Shown piece after piece: positions 47,271 to 57,492 of a stretch of 64,000 bases of DNA. The DNA lies in the NCBI GenBank assembly GCA_027493445.1, contig JAOSKU010000001.1, positions 1,515,314 through 1,579,313 of the forward strand, in the 5' to 3' direction. Origin of the DNA: Thermoleophilia bacterium. GTDB taxonomy: Bacteria > Actinomycetota > Thermoleophilia > RBG-16-64-13. Within the stretch, counting starts at the first letter, position 1. Each line of letters begins with the position of its first letter. The notes beneath the pieces were generated by a model that saw only the letters and a list, made by a program, of their open reading frames with translations, had not been told where the DNA came from and did not search any database. The position numbers and the translations under genes were made by a program.

Positions 47271-47894
47271 ATGCAACCCCTTGGCAGCAAGGACGCCCTG
47301 ATCGTCGTTGACGTCCAGAACTGCTTCTGCCCCGGCGGCTCCCTGGGGGTAGAGGGAGGCGACCAGATCGTACCCGTTATCAACGACCTGCTGCCCCTCT
47401 TCGAGCATCGGGTCTTCACGCGCGACTGGCATCCGAATGGCCACGTGAGCTTTTCGGACAATCCGCAGTTCCGCGATCTCTCCTGGCCGGTGCACTGTGT
47501 GCAGGAGACGGAAGGAGCGGAGTTCCACCCCGACCTGCACGTGCCCGATGACGCTCTTGTGGTGAGCAAAGGCGTGGACCCCGACCGCGAGGCCTACAGC
47601 GGCTTCGAGGCGGTCACGGTGAACCTGGCCCGCTGGCTGCGGGAGCGCGGCATCGAGCGGCTGTTCGTCGCAGGCCTGGCCACCGACTACTGCGTGCGCT
47701 CCACTGCCCTCGACGCCCGCAACGCCGGTTTCGAGGTCGTGCTGGTGGAAGACGCGACCCGAGGCGTGGCGCCGGACTCCACCCGGGTGGCTCTGCAGGA
47801 GATGGCGGCTGTGGGGGTGGAGCGCGTGCTCGCGCGAGTGGTCCACGCCGCCGCCGAGGCGGCCGGAGAACCCGCGGGTAGGCGGCGCGTATGA
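47271..47894 (+). CDS. pncA: nicotinamidase
   Basis: Converts nicotinamide to nicotinate for NAD salvage. The 207-residue isochorismatase-fold protein has the catalytic Asp in VVDVQNCFCPGGSL, metal ligands in TRDWHPNGHVSF, Lys in VVSKGVDP and the nucleophile Cys in GLATDYCVRSTALDA. ATG 47271 has AGGAGAG before it; the open frame upstream is a shadow of pgl. Its stop overlaps the pncB start (ATGA), so the two salvage steps are co-translated. Confidence 0.95.
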   Translation: MQPLGSKDALIVVDVQNCFCPGGSLGVEGGDQIVPVINDLLPLFEHRVFTRDWHPNGHVSFSDNPQFRDLSWPVHCVQETEGAEFHPDLHVPDDALVVSKGVDPDREAYSGFEAVTVNLARWLRERGIERLFVAGLATDYCVRSTALDARNAGFEVVLVEDATRGVAPDSTRVALQEMAAVGVERVLARVVHAAAEAAGEPAGRRRV

Positions 47895-49428
47895 CGGCGG
47901 GGCCGGAACGAGACGCCGCCCGGCAGGATGCCGGGCGGCGCTGGGCCCGGCGCGAGAACCTGGCCCTGCTCACCGACTTCTACGAGCTCACGATGCTTTT
48001 CGGCTACTGGCGCAAGGAGCGCCAGGACCGGCCGGCGAGCTTCGAGTACTTCTTCCGCGAGCTGCCCACCCACAACGGCTTTGCCATCTCAGCTGGTTTG
48101 GAAGGCCTGCTCGACTACCTGGAAAGCTTTCGCTTTACCAAGGACGACTTGGCATACCTGGCCTCCCTGGGCACCTTCCCGCCCCAGTTCCTGGAGTACC
48201 TGCGCGACTTCCGGCTGCGGAGCACGGTGTGGGCCCCCCCGAAGGCTCTCTCGTTTTCCCCCACGAGCCCGTGGTACGGGTGGAGGGGCCGCTGGCCGAA
48301 GCCCAACTACTGGAGACGGCCGTCCTCAACCTCATCAACTATCCCACCCTGATCGCCACCAAAGCGGCCCGCATCCGGCTGGCCGTCAACAACGACACGG
48401 TCATGGAGTTCGGCCTGAGGCGGGCCCAAGGTCCGGACGGAGGGCTGAGCGGCTCGCGGGCCGCGTACATCGGGGGCGCCGACGCCACGTCGAACGTGCT
48501 GGCCGGCAAGATGTACGGGATCCCGGTTCGAGGAACGCACGCGCACTCCTGGGTCATGAGCTTCGAAGACGAGCTCACCGCCTTCCGGGCCTACGCCGAG
48601 GTGTACCCCGAAAGCTGCCTGCTGCTGGTCGACACCTACGACACTCTCACGTCGGGCCTACCCAATGCGCTCACCGTCTTCAAGGAACTGCGCGCCGCCG
48701 GTCACGATGTGCGGGCCGCCGTCCGCCTGGATTCGGGCGACCTGGCCCGCCTGAGCAAGGCCGCCTACCGCATGTTCAGCGAAGCCGGGTTCAAGGACCC
48801 TCTGATTGTGGCCTCCAACGAACTCGACGAGGACCTGATCGCCGACCTCAAGCGCCAGGGGGCCCGCATCAACTCCTGGGGCGTGGGCACACACCTCATC
48901 ACTTCCTCCAACTGGCCGGCGTTGGGTGGAGTCTACAAGCTCATGGCGGCCCAAAACGGCGACGGGGAGTGGGAGCCGCGCATCAAGCTCTCCTCCAACC
49001 TGGCGAAGATGACAGATCCGGGTCGCAAGCGGGTGGTGCGCTATCGGGACGAGGCCGGGCACCCGATCGGCGACATCATGTACCTAGTCGACGAGGAGCC
49101 CCAGAGCGGCCCCTTGATATCCTACGTGGGCCGGCACGACCTCTCGTTCCTGATGGGGCTGGACGCGGCCGCGCACTCGGAAGACCTGCTCACGCCTGTC
49201 TTCCGCGAAGGAAGGAGGGTGGCCCTTTCCCCCCCCTTGGACGACGTTCGCCGGCACGCGCAGGAGCAGGTGGCCTCGCTGTCCGAGGAGTATCGGCGGC
49301 TCCGCAATCCGGAGATCTACACGGTGGGCCTCTCCCCCGGATTGGCGGAGCTCAAAGTCGAGCTCATCCGCCACGCGCCGGGTGTGTTGGCGCGCGAAGG
49401 CGCCGAGGCCCACGAAGGAGGGCGATGA
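47891..49428 (+). CDS. pncB: nicotinate phosphoribosyltransferase (one frameshift)
   Basis: Makes nicotinate mononucleotide, the next step after PncA. LLTDFYELTMLFGYW, FEYFFRELP, LLETAVLNLINYPTLIATKAARI (in parts), VRGTHAHSWVMSF and AVRLDSGDLARLSK are family landmarks. One C is missing in run 48234-48240; repair gives WAPPEGSLVFPHEP and about 512 residues. The membrane-protein gene downstream starts inside its stop codon (ATGA, 49425). Confidence 0.93.
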
Positions 49429-49901
49429 CCAGAGGGTCCCCCAGAGCCTGGCTCGAGACCCACAAGCCCCGCGGAGGGCGGCGAACCCAGCTTCTTCTGG
49501 CCGAGATCATGTGGACGCTCGTGGGGAGCGGCCTGCTTGCCGTGGGACTGCGCTGGATCGTGCAACACTACGGCGAGCCGGGGCTCCTCTATGTGATGCC
49601 CTTCTTGGTGCTGGGACTGGTCAAGGCCTTCTTCGTGCTCGACCCGATCGCCGGTCGCACCATCGACCGCATCGAAGTGCGCGGTGATTCCCACTGCCTG
49701 GGCGGCTTTTTTTCCTTCAGATCCTGGACACTAATCCTGGGCATGATGGCGGCCGGTCAGATCCTGCGGGCTACCCCCCTCCCGCGGGCCGACCTGGGCT
49801 TTGTCTACGCAGCGGTTGGGCTCGCCCTGCTCGTGTCGAGCCGCGCGCTCTGGCGTGCCTGGTGGGGGACACGCGTATCTCGAGCGGGGTCCGCTCCGTG
49901 A
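49425..49901 (+). CDS. small membrane protein, hypothetical
   Basis: A 158-residue protein with four hydrophobic segments (LVGSGLLAVGLRWIV, LLYVMPFLVLGLVKAFFVL, LILGMMAAGQILRA, GFVYAAVGLALLVSSRALW). The stretch FVLDPIAGRTIDRIEVRGD between spans 2 and 3 is the only polar block of note. It is coupled to pncB at its start and overlaps the next gene at its end. I do not recognise a family. Confidence 0.7.
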   Translation: MTRGSPRAWLETHKPRGGRRTQLLLAEIMWTLVGSGLLAVGLRWIVQHYGEPGLLYVMPFLVLGLVKAFFVLDPIAGRTIDRIEVRGDSHCLGGFFSFRSWTLILGMMAAGQILRATPLPRADLGFVYAAVGLALLVSSRALWRAWWGTRVSRAGSAP

Positions 49902-50551
49902 TCCACCCCTCCCGGGGGTCGCCCGAGTCGGGTCCGTCCCGCGAAACCTCCCTTCCTCGCCGGGAGCCCCTTTCACGCGAGCACCGCCGCATCCTGGCTT
50001 TCAGCATCGCCTATCTGGTGGTTTTCGCCTTCATCGCCTTCGCCAGCGGCAACTACGAGTTCGTCTACTACCTGGGGCTCATGGCCGCTCTCATCGTTTT
50101 CGTGGTGGTCTATCACCGCGCCCTCCAGCTCTCGAACGTCGTGCTGGCGACCCTCTCCCTCGTCGGCCTGCTGCATGTCATGGGGGGGACGATCCACGTG
50201 GACGGCACTCGTCTCTACGACCTGGACTGGCTGGGCGGCCGCGTACATTACGACAACATGGTGCACATGGTGGCCGTGTTCGTAGTCACCCTGGTGCTGT
50301 ACAGCGCCCTCACGCCCCACGTCGATAGAACCATCCGCCACAGCAACGTCCTGCTTTCGGCGATGCTGATCCTCATGGCCCTCGGGGTGGGCACCATTAA
50401 CGAGATCGTGGAATTCGGTGCCGTGGTATTCCTGGGATCAGCCGAAACGGTGGGTGACTACTGGAACAACTCCCTCGATCTGGTGTTCAACCTGGTCGGC
50501 TCGGTGGGCGCCGCCTTGCTCATTAGTTTTCACCACCGCCGCCAGGAGTAA
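49898..50551 (+). CDS. integral membrane protein, DUF2238-like
   Basis: A 217-residue protein with about six spans. The pattern RVHYDNMVHMVAVFVVTLVL and LGVGTINEIVEFGAVVFLG, ending DYWNNSLDLVFNLVGSVGAALL, resembles DUF2238/YjdF-type membrane proteins with conserved His, Glu and Asp residues in the spans. GTG 49898 overlaps the upstream stop (GTGA) and is preferred over GTG 49862. Function unknown. Confidence 0.7.
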   Translation: MIHPSRGSPESGPSRETSLPRREPLSREHRRILAFSIAYLVVFAFIAFASGNYEFVYYLGLMAALIVFVVVYHRALQLSNVVLATLSLVGLLHVMGGTIHVDGTRLYDLDWLGGRVHYDNMVHMVAVFVVTLVLYSALTPHVDRTIRHSNVLLSAMLILMALGVGTINEIVEFGAVVFLGSAETVGDYWNNSLDLVFNLVGSVGAALLISFHHRRQE

Positions 50552-50607
50552 CCGACTGCCCGAGCGACTCTCGCAGTCCGCCTACTTGCTTCCTTCGTCC
50601 CATATGC

Positions 50608-50850
50608 GTGCTCGCGATCATGACGTGGCCGGTTTACGAAGGCCTCCTCGAGACGCTCGACATCCTGGGGGATGAGGAGCTGGCGGCGACCCTGCGGGTG
50701 TCCATCGCCGAGTTCGAAAGGACGGAGACAATCTCCTGGTCCGAAGCCCGCCGAGAGCTGGGACGCGCCATGACGCGCAACAAGCAGGCCGCCAGGAGCA
50801 GGCAAACCCCGACTCCCGCGAACGGTCGCGAGACGCGGATCGAGCCATGA
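50608..50850 (+). CDS. Phd/RelB-type antitoxin, N-terminally truncated
   Basis: About 80 residues. WPVYEGLLETLDILGDEELAATL and SWSEARRELG match the C-terminal half of Phd/YefM-type antitoxins. The usual N-terminal DNA-binding part (~40 residues) is missing: GTG 50608 begins where family members already show their 'PVAV(I/L)' strand, and nothing matching lies upstream. It overlaps the toxin gene by ATGA. Loss of autoregulation is expected if this is the true start. Confidence 0.6.
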   Translation: MLAIMTWPVYEGLLETLDILGDEELAATLRVSIAEFERTETISWSEARRELGRAMTRNKQAARSRQTPTPANGRETRIEP

Positions 50851-51260
50851 ACCGCCCGGACACCGCGCACCCCTGGATCGAGCCCGCGATCACCCCTTCA
50901 GCCCTCGATGGTCTGCTGGCGCTCCCCAACGGTCAGGTCTGGGGGCACCTGACCAGGCTCATCACTTGCCTGCCGGACGACCCCTTCACCACGAGCCGGC
51001 TACTCCACGGGGAGTTCGCCGGCCACCGCAGCATCGACGCGCTCTTCAAGAAGTGGCGCGTCATCTACAGTGTGGAAGCTGGACGAGTGACCGTGCTGGC
51101 GGTCGTCCAGGCCGGGCCTCCATCTCTGCCTCGTCCCCGGCTGGAGGCCAAGCCCGACGCGCGGGACATCGTCCTCCGGTGGATCGAGGATGTCCTCTCA
51201 TCGCCGGCGGTCGCGACGAGCAACGAGGAGTCGAGTCCCCCGGAGCATCGAGAGACGTAG
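50847..51260 (+). CDS. RelE/ParE-type toxin-like protein
   Basis: A 137-residue protein. HGEFAGHRSIDALFKKWRVIYSVEAGRVTVLAVVQAG resembles the C-terminal strands of RelE/ParE mRNA interferase or gyrase-inhibitor toxins, in two parts (RSIDALFKKWRVIYSVE and RVTVLAVV). The first ~35 and last ~35 residues are not typical. Context (overlap with an antitoxin remnant) supports the call. With a truncated antitoxin, the toxin itself may be inactive. Confidence 0.55.
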   Translation: MNRPDTAHPWIEPAITPSALDGLLALPNGQVWGHLTRLITCLPDDPFTTSRLLHGEFAGHRSIDALFKKWRVIYSVEAGRVTVLAVVQAGPPSLPRPRLEAKPDARDIVLRWIEDVLSSPAVATSNEESSPPEHRET

Positions 51261-51281
51261 TGTCGCTCCGCGGCCCTCTAG

Positions 51282-51319
51282 TGAGCTGTACACCACATGT
51301 GCATGTGGTGTACAGCTCA
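51282..51319. terminator. perfect 18-bp hairpin between convergent genes
   Basis: TGAGCTGTACACCACATG, two-base centre, then the exact complement. It lies between the toxin gene and the convergent acyl-CoA dehydrogenase gene and could terminate both; no T run. Confidence 0.65.
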
Positions 51320-51411
51320 GCGCGGGGCCCCGGACGGACATACCGGAGTCTGTGAGCGGCGCGCATCAGGCGGTGCGAAGGCGCGGTGCCGGGACCGTCG
51401 CAAGACTCGGC

Positions 51412-53294
51412 TCAGAAATCTGCAGCGTCGAGAGCCATGACCGGAGCCGCTCCCGTCATGATGGTGGCAAGAAGCCCGGACGTCTCGGGCAACACCTTCG
51501 TGAAGAAGAAGCGGGCCGTGGTCAGCTTGGCTTGATAGAAGGCCACGTTTCTTTCGCTCACGATGGCGGGCGCCGGGTCGGCGATCGCGGTCGCCGCCGG
51601 CACGCCCGCGGAAGACCCCCCGCCCCTGATCTTACCGGGCAACGCGCCTGCCTCCACCAGCCTGTCCCGAGCCTTCTCGGCCATCCGAAGCCACATGAAG
51701 CCCACCGCGGTCAGAGCGAACAAGCGCAGGTAGTCGGTGGCCACAGCCCCGGCCTCTTCGGGGTCACGCAGGCTTCGCTCAGCGATCGTCGCGGTGGCCT
51801 GCTGCAGACGGCCGAAGGCCTTGGCCTCCAGAGCGACCAGTTCGCCCAGGTGCGGGTCGTCGGCGTGGGCGTCGAGGAATTCCGCCACCGGGTGGAAGAA
51901 ACGCCGCAGCAGACGGCCGTTATGCATGGGCAGCTTGCGCCCTACGAGGTCGAGGGCCTGCACGCCATTAGTGCCCTCCCAGATCTGGGCGATGCGACTG
52001 TCGCGCACGTACTGCTCCACCCCCGTCTCGCGGATGTAGCCGTGTCCGCCGTGAATCTGGACGCAGAGGTTGGCAGCCTCGAAGCCCTGGTCGGTGAAGA
52101 AGGCCTTCACGATGGGGGTCATGAGGGCCACCAGGTCAGCGCCCTCCTGGCGCGCCGCCGGGTCGGGATGGTGCTCGGAGAGGTCGAGGTGATAGCCCAC
52201 CCAGTACGCCAGAGCGCGCATACCTTCAACCATGCACTTCGTACGCAGCAGCATACGCCGCACGTCGGGATGCACGATCAGCGGGTCGGCCGGCTGCTCA
52301 GGGAAGGCCGGCCCCCGAAGCGCCCGCCCCTGCAGGCGGATTCGCGCGTACTCGCGGGCGTTGTGGTAGGCCACCTGAGCAAGCCCCAGCCCCTGCATGC
52401 CTACACCCAGCCGGGCGTCGTTCATCATGGTGAACATGCAGCGCACGCCCCGGTTTGGCTCGCCCACAAGATACCCCACGGCCCCTTCGAAGTTGAGGAC
52501 GCAGGTGGAGGAGCCCTGGATGCCCATCTTCTTCTCGATAGAGCTGCAGACCACTCCATTGCGCTCGGCCGGGGCGCCCTCGTCGCCCACCAGGAACTTC
52601 GGCACCAGGAACAGGCTGATGCCGTGGGTGCCGGTGGGTGCCCCTGGCAGGCGGGCCAGCACCAGGTGGATGATGTTCTCGGTCAGGTCGTGCTCGCCGG
52701 AGGTGACGAAGATCTTGGTGCCATCGATGCGGTAGGACCCGCCGTCCCGGGGAGCCGCCCGAGTAGTGATGAGGCCAAGGTCGGTACCGCATTGCGGTTC
52801 GGTCAGGCACATGGTGCCCGACCAGACGCCCTGCACCATGTTGGGCAGGAAGCGGGCACGTAGCTCGGGGGAGCCGTGGCGGGCCAGGGCATTCACGGCC
52901 CCCGCGGTGAGGAGCGGGTAGGTGCTGAAGGAAAGGTTGGCGGCAGATACCATCTCTTCCATGGCGAAGCCCAGGAGCTTGGGCAGGCCCGCACCACCGA
53001 ACTCGGGGTCGGCGGTCAGGGCGGTCCACCCGGCCTCGGTGAAGGTGGCGTAGGCACCGGTGAATCCGGCCGGGGTTGCTACCGCACCGCCTTTCCAGTG
53101 ACAACCTTCCTCGTCGGCCGGCCGGTTCAGGGGGAAAAGCAGGTCCTCGCAGATGCGGGCCATCTCCTCGAGCAAGAAGTCGAGCTGGTCGGGGAGGCCT
53201 CCTCGAAGCCCGGCAGCTCGGCCAGATCATATGAGCGCAGCACCTCATGAAGAACGAAACGCATCTCGCGCAAGGGGGCTTTGTACGTGGCCAT
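51412..53294 (-). CDS. fadE: acyl-CoA dehydrogenase (FadE-type, one frameshift)
   Basis: First oxidation step of beta-oxidation, FAD-dependent. MCLTEPQCGTDLGLITTRA, YRIDGTKIFVTSGEHDL and QIHGGHGYIRETGVEQYVRD are diagnostic; the C-terminal ~100-residue extension is that of the ~600-residue type. One base is missing at GGGG 53191-53194, splitting EEASPDQLDFLLEEMA. ATG 53294 and repair give 627 residues. Last gene of the thiolase-FadN-FadE run. Confidence 0.92.
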
Positions 53295-53296
53295 CG

Positions 53297-55650
53297 TCAA
53301 TTCCTCAACGGCCGGCCGGTCTCGAGCATGTGCTCGATCCGAGCCAAGGTCTTCGGCTGACGGAATAGAGCCAGGAAACCCTCAAGCTCCAGGGCCAGGA
53401 GCTCGTCCTCGTGTACCTCGCAGATGATGTCGGTATGGCCCCCGCTCAACACGGTGGCCACGTGCGAGGCCACGAATGCATCGTGGGCCGTGGCTCTGCC
53501 GGCGGCCACATGGTCACCCACGGCGATCTCCAGGGCCGCCTTGGCAGTGGGGCCGGGTAGACGCATCGCGACCGGTTCCGGCGGCTGGTAGCCCTCGGCC
53601 ATGGCCAGAACGCGCGCCTTGGCCGCTGCCAGCACCCGGTCGAGATTCATGACGATGCCGTCGCCCCCCGCAGGAAGAGCAGCTCCCGCGCTTCGGCCGC
53701 TGACTTGGACACCTTGGCCATGGACACCGTCTCGAAAGCTCCGTTGATGGCGGGCATGGGCCCCTGGGGCCGGCCGGACCGGCGCCACCAGCGCAGGAGC
53801 AGCTCCTTGCAACCCCCCCAGGCGGGGATCAGCCCGATACCGGCCTCGGCCGGGCCCATGTAGGTTTCGGCGTGCGCCTCGAGCGCGTCGCAGTGCAGCA
53901 GCACCTCGCAGCCTCCCCCCAGGGCCAGGCCGGAGGGCGCCCCTACCACGGGGAAAGGGGCGAACTTGAGCGCCCGCATGACCCGCTGCCCCGCCTTGAC
54001 CGACTCGGCGATGGCCGGCCACTGACCAATGTTGGCCGCAAAGAGCCCCATGCCGATGTTTGCGCCCACCGAGAAGTTGTCGCCCTCATTGTGGATGACG
54101 AGGCCCTTCCACGTGTCGCGCTCCCGTCCCACGAGCCGCACGGCCTCCTGGATCATGCGCAGGGAGTCGGTGTCGAGGGTGTTCATCTTGCTGTGGAACT
54201 CCAGACAAACCACCCCGTCACCAACATTCCACAGGCTGGCCGAAGCGTTGCGGGCCAGAGGCTGCTCCCGGTGTTTCACATCGGCCAGCAGGAGGACCCC
54301 GGGTGGTCTCTCCACCAGAGCGTAATCACCGGCGGGCGTCAGCTGCATCAAGCGCCCGGACCGGGCCGCGTAGAAGGGGAGATCCTGGGCCAGCTCCAGG
54401 AGTGGAGGGACGGACAGTCCTTCTTCCCGCAGCCGTGCCGCGAACCAGGCCGGCCCCAGGTCATCGACCATCTCGATCGGCCCTCGCTTCCAGCCGAAAC
54501 CTAGCCGCATGGCCTCGTCCACCGCCGATATGGTGCCGGCCACCGCCGGCACCAGCGACAGCGCGTAAGCCAGGGTCCGGGAGAGGACCCTCCAGGCATA
54601 GCGGCCCCCAGGGTCGGCGTGTTCCAGCAGTGCCCGCAGGCCGCCGGCCTTGGCCGCCGTCACGCTCTCCAGGCGCACCTTGCGGGCGGTGTGGTACTCG
54701 CCGGTCCTGAGGTCGACGGCCTCCTTGACGCGCTCGCCCGCCTCCTGTCTCAATCGGTAGAAGCCGCCCTTGCCCTTGCGTCCTGTGTAACCCTGCGCTA
54801 TCAACCGCTCGACGATCTCGGGCTCGCGGTGAACCACGCGGTAGGGATCGTCCGCCGGGAGCTCGGCCAGCAGGCTCCGCCCCACGGCGGGGAGCAGGTC
54901 GAGGCCCACCACGTCCATGAGACCAAACACACCCGTCTTGGGCACCCCGACGGGCCTGCCGAGCACGGCGTCGGCTTCCTCGATGCTCAGGCCGGCGTCA
55001 AGGGCCTCACCCACCGCGCATTGCAGCCAGAACGAGCCGATGCGGTTGGCGATGAAGCCGGGGGTGTCTTTCACCCGCACCACCCCTTTGCCCAGCCGCA
55101 GATCGGCGAAGGCACTCACGGCGGCGATGACCTGGGGGTCGGTGTCCGGTCCGGCCACCACTTCGAGCAGGCGCATGTAGCGGGGCGGATTGAAGAAGTG
55201 AGCGACCAGGAAGTCGCGGGTAAAGCTCCCCGGCAACCCTTCGGTCAGCCGCCGCAACGGGATGGTGGAGGTGTTCGAGGAGACGATGGAGCCGGGCCGG
55301 CGCGCCGCCTCCAACCGCTCATAGAGGGAACGCTTGATCTGGGCATCCTCCACCACCGCCTCCACGATCCAGTCGGCGTCAACCACCCGCGGGAGATCGT
55401 CCTCCAAGTTGCCGGGTTCGATCAAGCGGGCGTCCCGCGGATGCATGAACGCTGCCGGATCGGCCTTCGTGAGACGCTCGAGGGCCGTTCGGGCGAGGAT
55501 GCTGCGATTGGCCGAGGTGGCGCCGGCCGGCACGACGTCCAGCAGCAGCACGGGGAGGCCCGCATTGGCCAGATGGGCGGCGATGCCGGCCCCCATGACG
55601 CCGGCCCCGATGACGGCCGCCCGGCCGATGCGCGCGGCGGCCGTGTCCAT
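53297..55650 (-). CDS. fadN: 3-hydroxyacyl-CoA dehydrogenase/enoyl-CoA hydratase, FadN-type (one frameshift)
   Basis: A 784-residue bifunctional beta-oxidation enzyme. Dehydrogenase half first: NAD site VIGAGVMGAGIAAHLA, catalytic region VAHFFNPPRYMRLLEVV and VKDTPGFIANRI. Hydratase/isomerase half after ~470: SVGANIGMG and SGLALGGGCEVLLHCD. One G is missing in run 53664-53669; repair restores LRGGDGIVMNLDRVLAAAK. ATG 55650 follows the thiolase stop directly. The order matches Bacillus fadN-fadA-fadE in content. Confidence 0.93.
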
Positions 55651-56787
55651 CTAGATCGCCTCCAGAACGGTGGCGATACCTTGGCCGCCGCCGATGCACA
55701 TGGTGGAGAGGGCGTAACGCCCCCCTTCTCGCTGCAGGAGGGAGGCCGCCTTTCCCGTGATGCGCGCCCCGCTGGCCCCCAAGGGGTGGCCCAGGGCTAG
55801 GGCTCCCCCGTCCAGGTTCAGCTTCCCATCGTCGATGCCCAGCTCCCGGATTACGGCCAGAGCCTGGGCGGCAAAGGCCTCATTGAGCTCGATCACGTCG
55901 ATGTCCTCGAGGGCCAGCCCGGCCCGAGCGAGGGCCTTGCGGGTCGACTCCACGGGGCCCATACCCATGATCTCGGGCGCACAGCCTGAGACCGCCGTAG
56001 CACGGATGCGGGCCAGAATGGGAAGCTGTCGCTCACGTGCGTAGCGCTCGGAGCATACCAGCACGGCCGAGGCGCCGTCGGTGAGGGGCGACGAAGTGCC
56101 CGCCGTCACCGTCCCGCCGGCCAGGAATACGGGCTTCAATGCAGCCAGCTTTTCCAAGCTGGTGTCCGGGCGCAGGCAGCCGTCCGTTGCGACCACCCGG
56201 TCGCCGTCCCGAATGGGCACTATCTCAGCCGCATACCTGCCCTCCTGCCAAGCGTCCGCCGCCTTCTGATGGCTGGCCAGGGAGAAGGCCTCCTGGTCCT
56301 TTCGGGAGACGCCGAACCGTTGGGCCACGTTCTCAGCCGTCAGGCCCATGGACGTGTAGGCCTCGGGGTAGGCCTCGTGCAGCCCGGGATGGGGCATGGG
56401 GTTGAATCCCCAGATGGGGACCCGAGTCATGGACTCGACCCCGGCGCACACGAACACCTCCCCCGATCCCATGGCGATGGCCCCGGCCGCCGTATGGATG
56501 GCCTGCATCGACGACCCACAGAAACGGTTGATGGTGACCCCCGCGGTCGAGACCGGCAGACCAGCCAGGAAGACCACCAGCCGGGCCATGTTCAGCCCTT
56601 GCTCGGCCTCGGGCGACGAGCACCCCACCATGAGGTCCTCCACCTCTGGGGCCGGCGCGCCGGTTCGCTCCAGCAAAGCGCGCACCACCTGCTGGGCGAT
56701 CTCGTCCGGGCGCACCCGGGCCAGCTCACCGTTGTTCGCGGGCGTGAACGGCGATCGCACATATCCGGCGATGACCGCGCTCTCCAT
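55651..56787 (-). CDS. fadA: acetyl-CoA acyltransferase (thiolase)
   Basis: A 378-residue thiolase for the last step of beta-oxidation. The nucleophile Cys is in INRFCGSSMQAI, the His in GGALALGHPLGASGARI and the second Cys in STMCIGGGQGIA. It begins SAVIAGYVRSPFTPA. ATG 56787 overlaps the stop of the ligase remnant upstream (TGATG). Confidence 0.95.
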   Translation of the reverse strand: MESAVIAGYVRSPFTPANNGELARVRPDEIAQQVVRALLERTGAPAPEVEDLMVGCSSPEAEQGLNMARLVVFLAGLPVSTAGVTINRFCGSSMQAIHTAAGAIAMGSGEVFVCAGVESMTRVPIWGFNPMPHPGLHEAYPEAYTSMGLTAENVAQRFGVSRKDQEAFSLASHQKAADAWQEGRYAAEIVPIRDGDRVVATDGCLRPDTSLEKLAALKPVFLAGGTVTAGTSSPLTDGASAVLVCSERYARERQLPILARIRATAVSGCAPEIMGMGPVESTRKALARAGLALEDIDVIELNEAFAAQALAVIRELGIDDGKLNLDGGALALGHPLGASGARITGKAASLLQREGGRYALSTMCIGGGQGIATVLEAI

Positions 56788-57339
56788 CAGTCTTCCCCTT
56801 CTTCGCGCTTGCGGCGCTCTTCTTCGATCAGCTCCTTCTTCGAGAGCTTCTGCCGATGACGCAGGCCTCGCGCACGGCTGGATGCTGGTACAGGGCCTCC
56901 TCGATCATCCGGGGATACACGTTGTAGCCGCTGCATAGGATCATATCCTTGATGCGATCCACGATGAAGGTGTAGCCCTCCTCACCCATGGTCCCCACAT
57001 CGGCCGTGTGGAGGCGTCCGTCGACCAGCACCTTCCCGGTCACAGATCTCGCCCTTCTCACCCAGGGGCACTGCCTGGGAGGGGTTGTCCAGCGACGGCC
57101 ACATCGCGCGCCGGGTCGACTGCCGCGGCTTCATAGTCCAAGCCCTGGTCGATGAGCCAGGAGAAGGCGACATGATGCACGTCATGAGGAATCGAGGCCG
57201 TTTCCCTGCGTCTGACCAGCGGGTACAGCGTGCTCTTGGGGAAGGGCAGGATGTCGGCTATCTCCCCGTTCCACTCGATGTCGTCGGGGTAGCAGGCCGT
57301 CCATGGGTAGTCCCCCACGGACTCATACGTTCGAGCCAT
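56788..57339 (-). pseudogene. acyl-CoA ligase remnant with internal deletions
   Basis: Three pieces of an AMP-forming fatty acid-CoA ligase survive. The N-terminus DYPWTACYPDDIEWNGEIA is followed, after loss of ~350 residues, by DVGTMGEEGYTFIVDRIKDMILCSGYNVYP and EEALYQHPAVREACVIG, then after another loss and frame change by KLSKKELIEEERRKREEGED, whose TGA overlaps the thiolase start. The AMP-binding P-loop region is gone, so it cannot be active. Its position shows that the fad operon once began with a ligase. Confidence 0.75.
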
Positions 57340-57492
57340 GGTGGTACCCCCTTCTTGCGACGGCGGAGCCCTTTCTCCTGCCGCAGGCGATGGCTCCCCA
57401 TATGATCGAGCTTACGTTTAGGTCAACGTGACGTCAAGAAGCTAGAATTAAAGAAGGCCGCCAAACCCATGGTGGTGTAGAGGGAGACCTCC

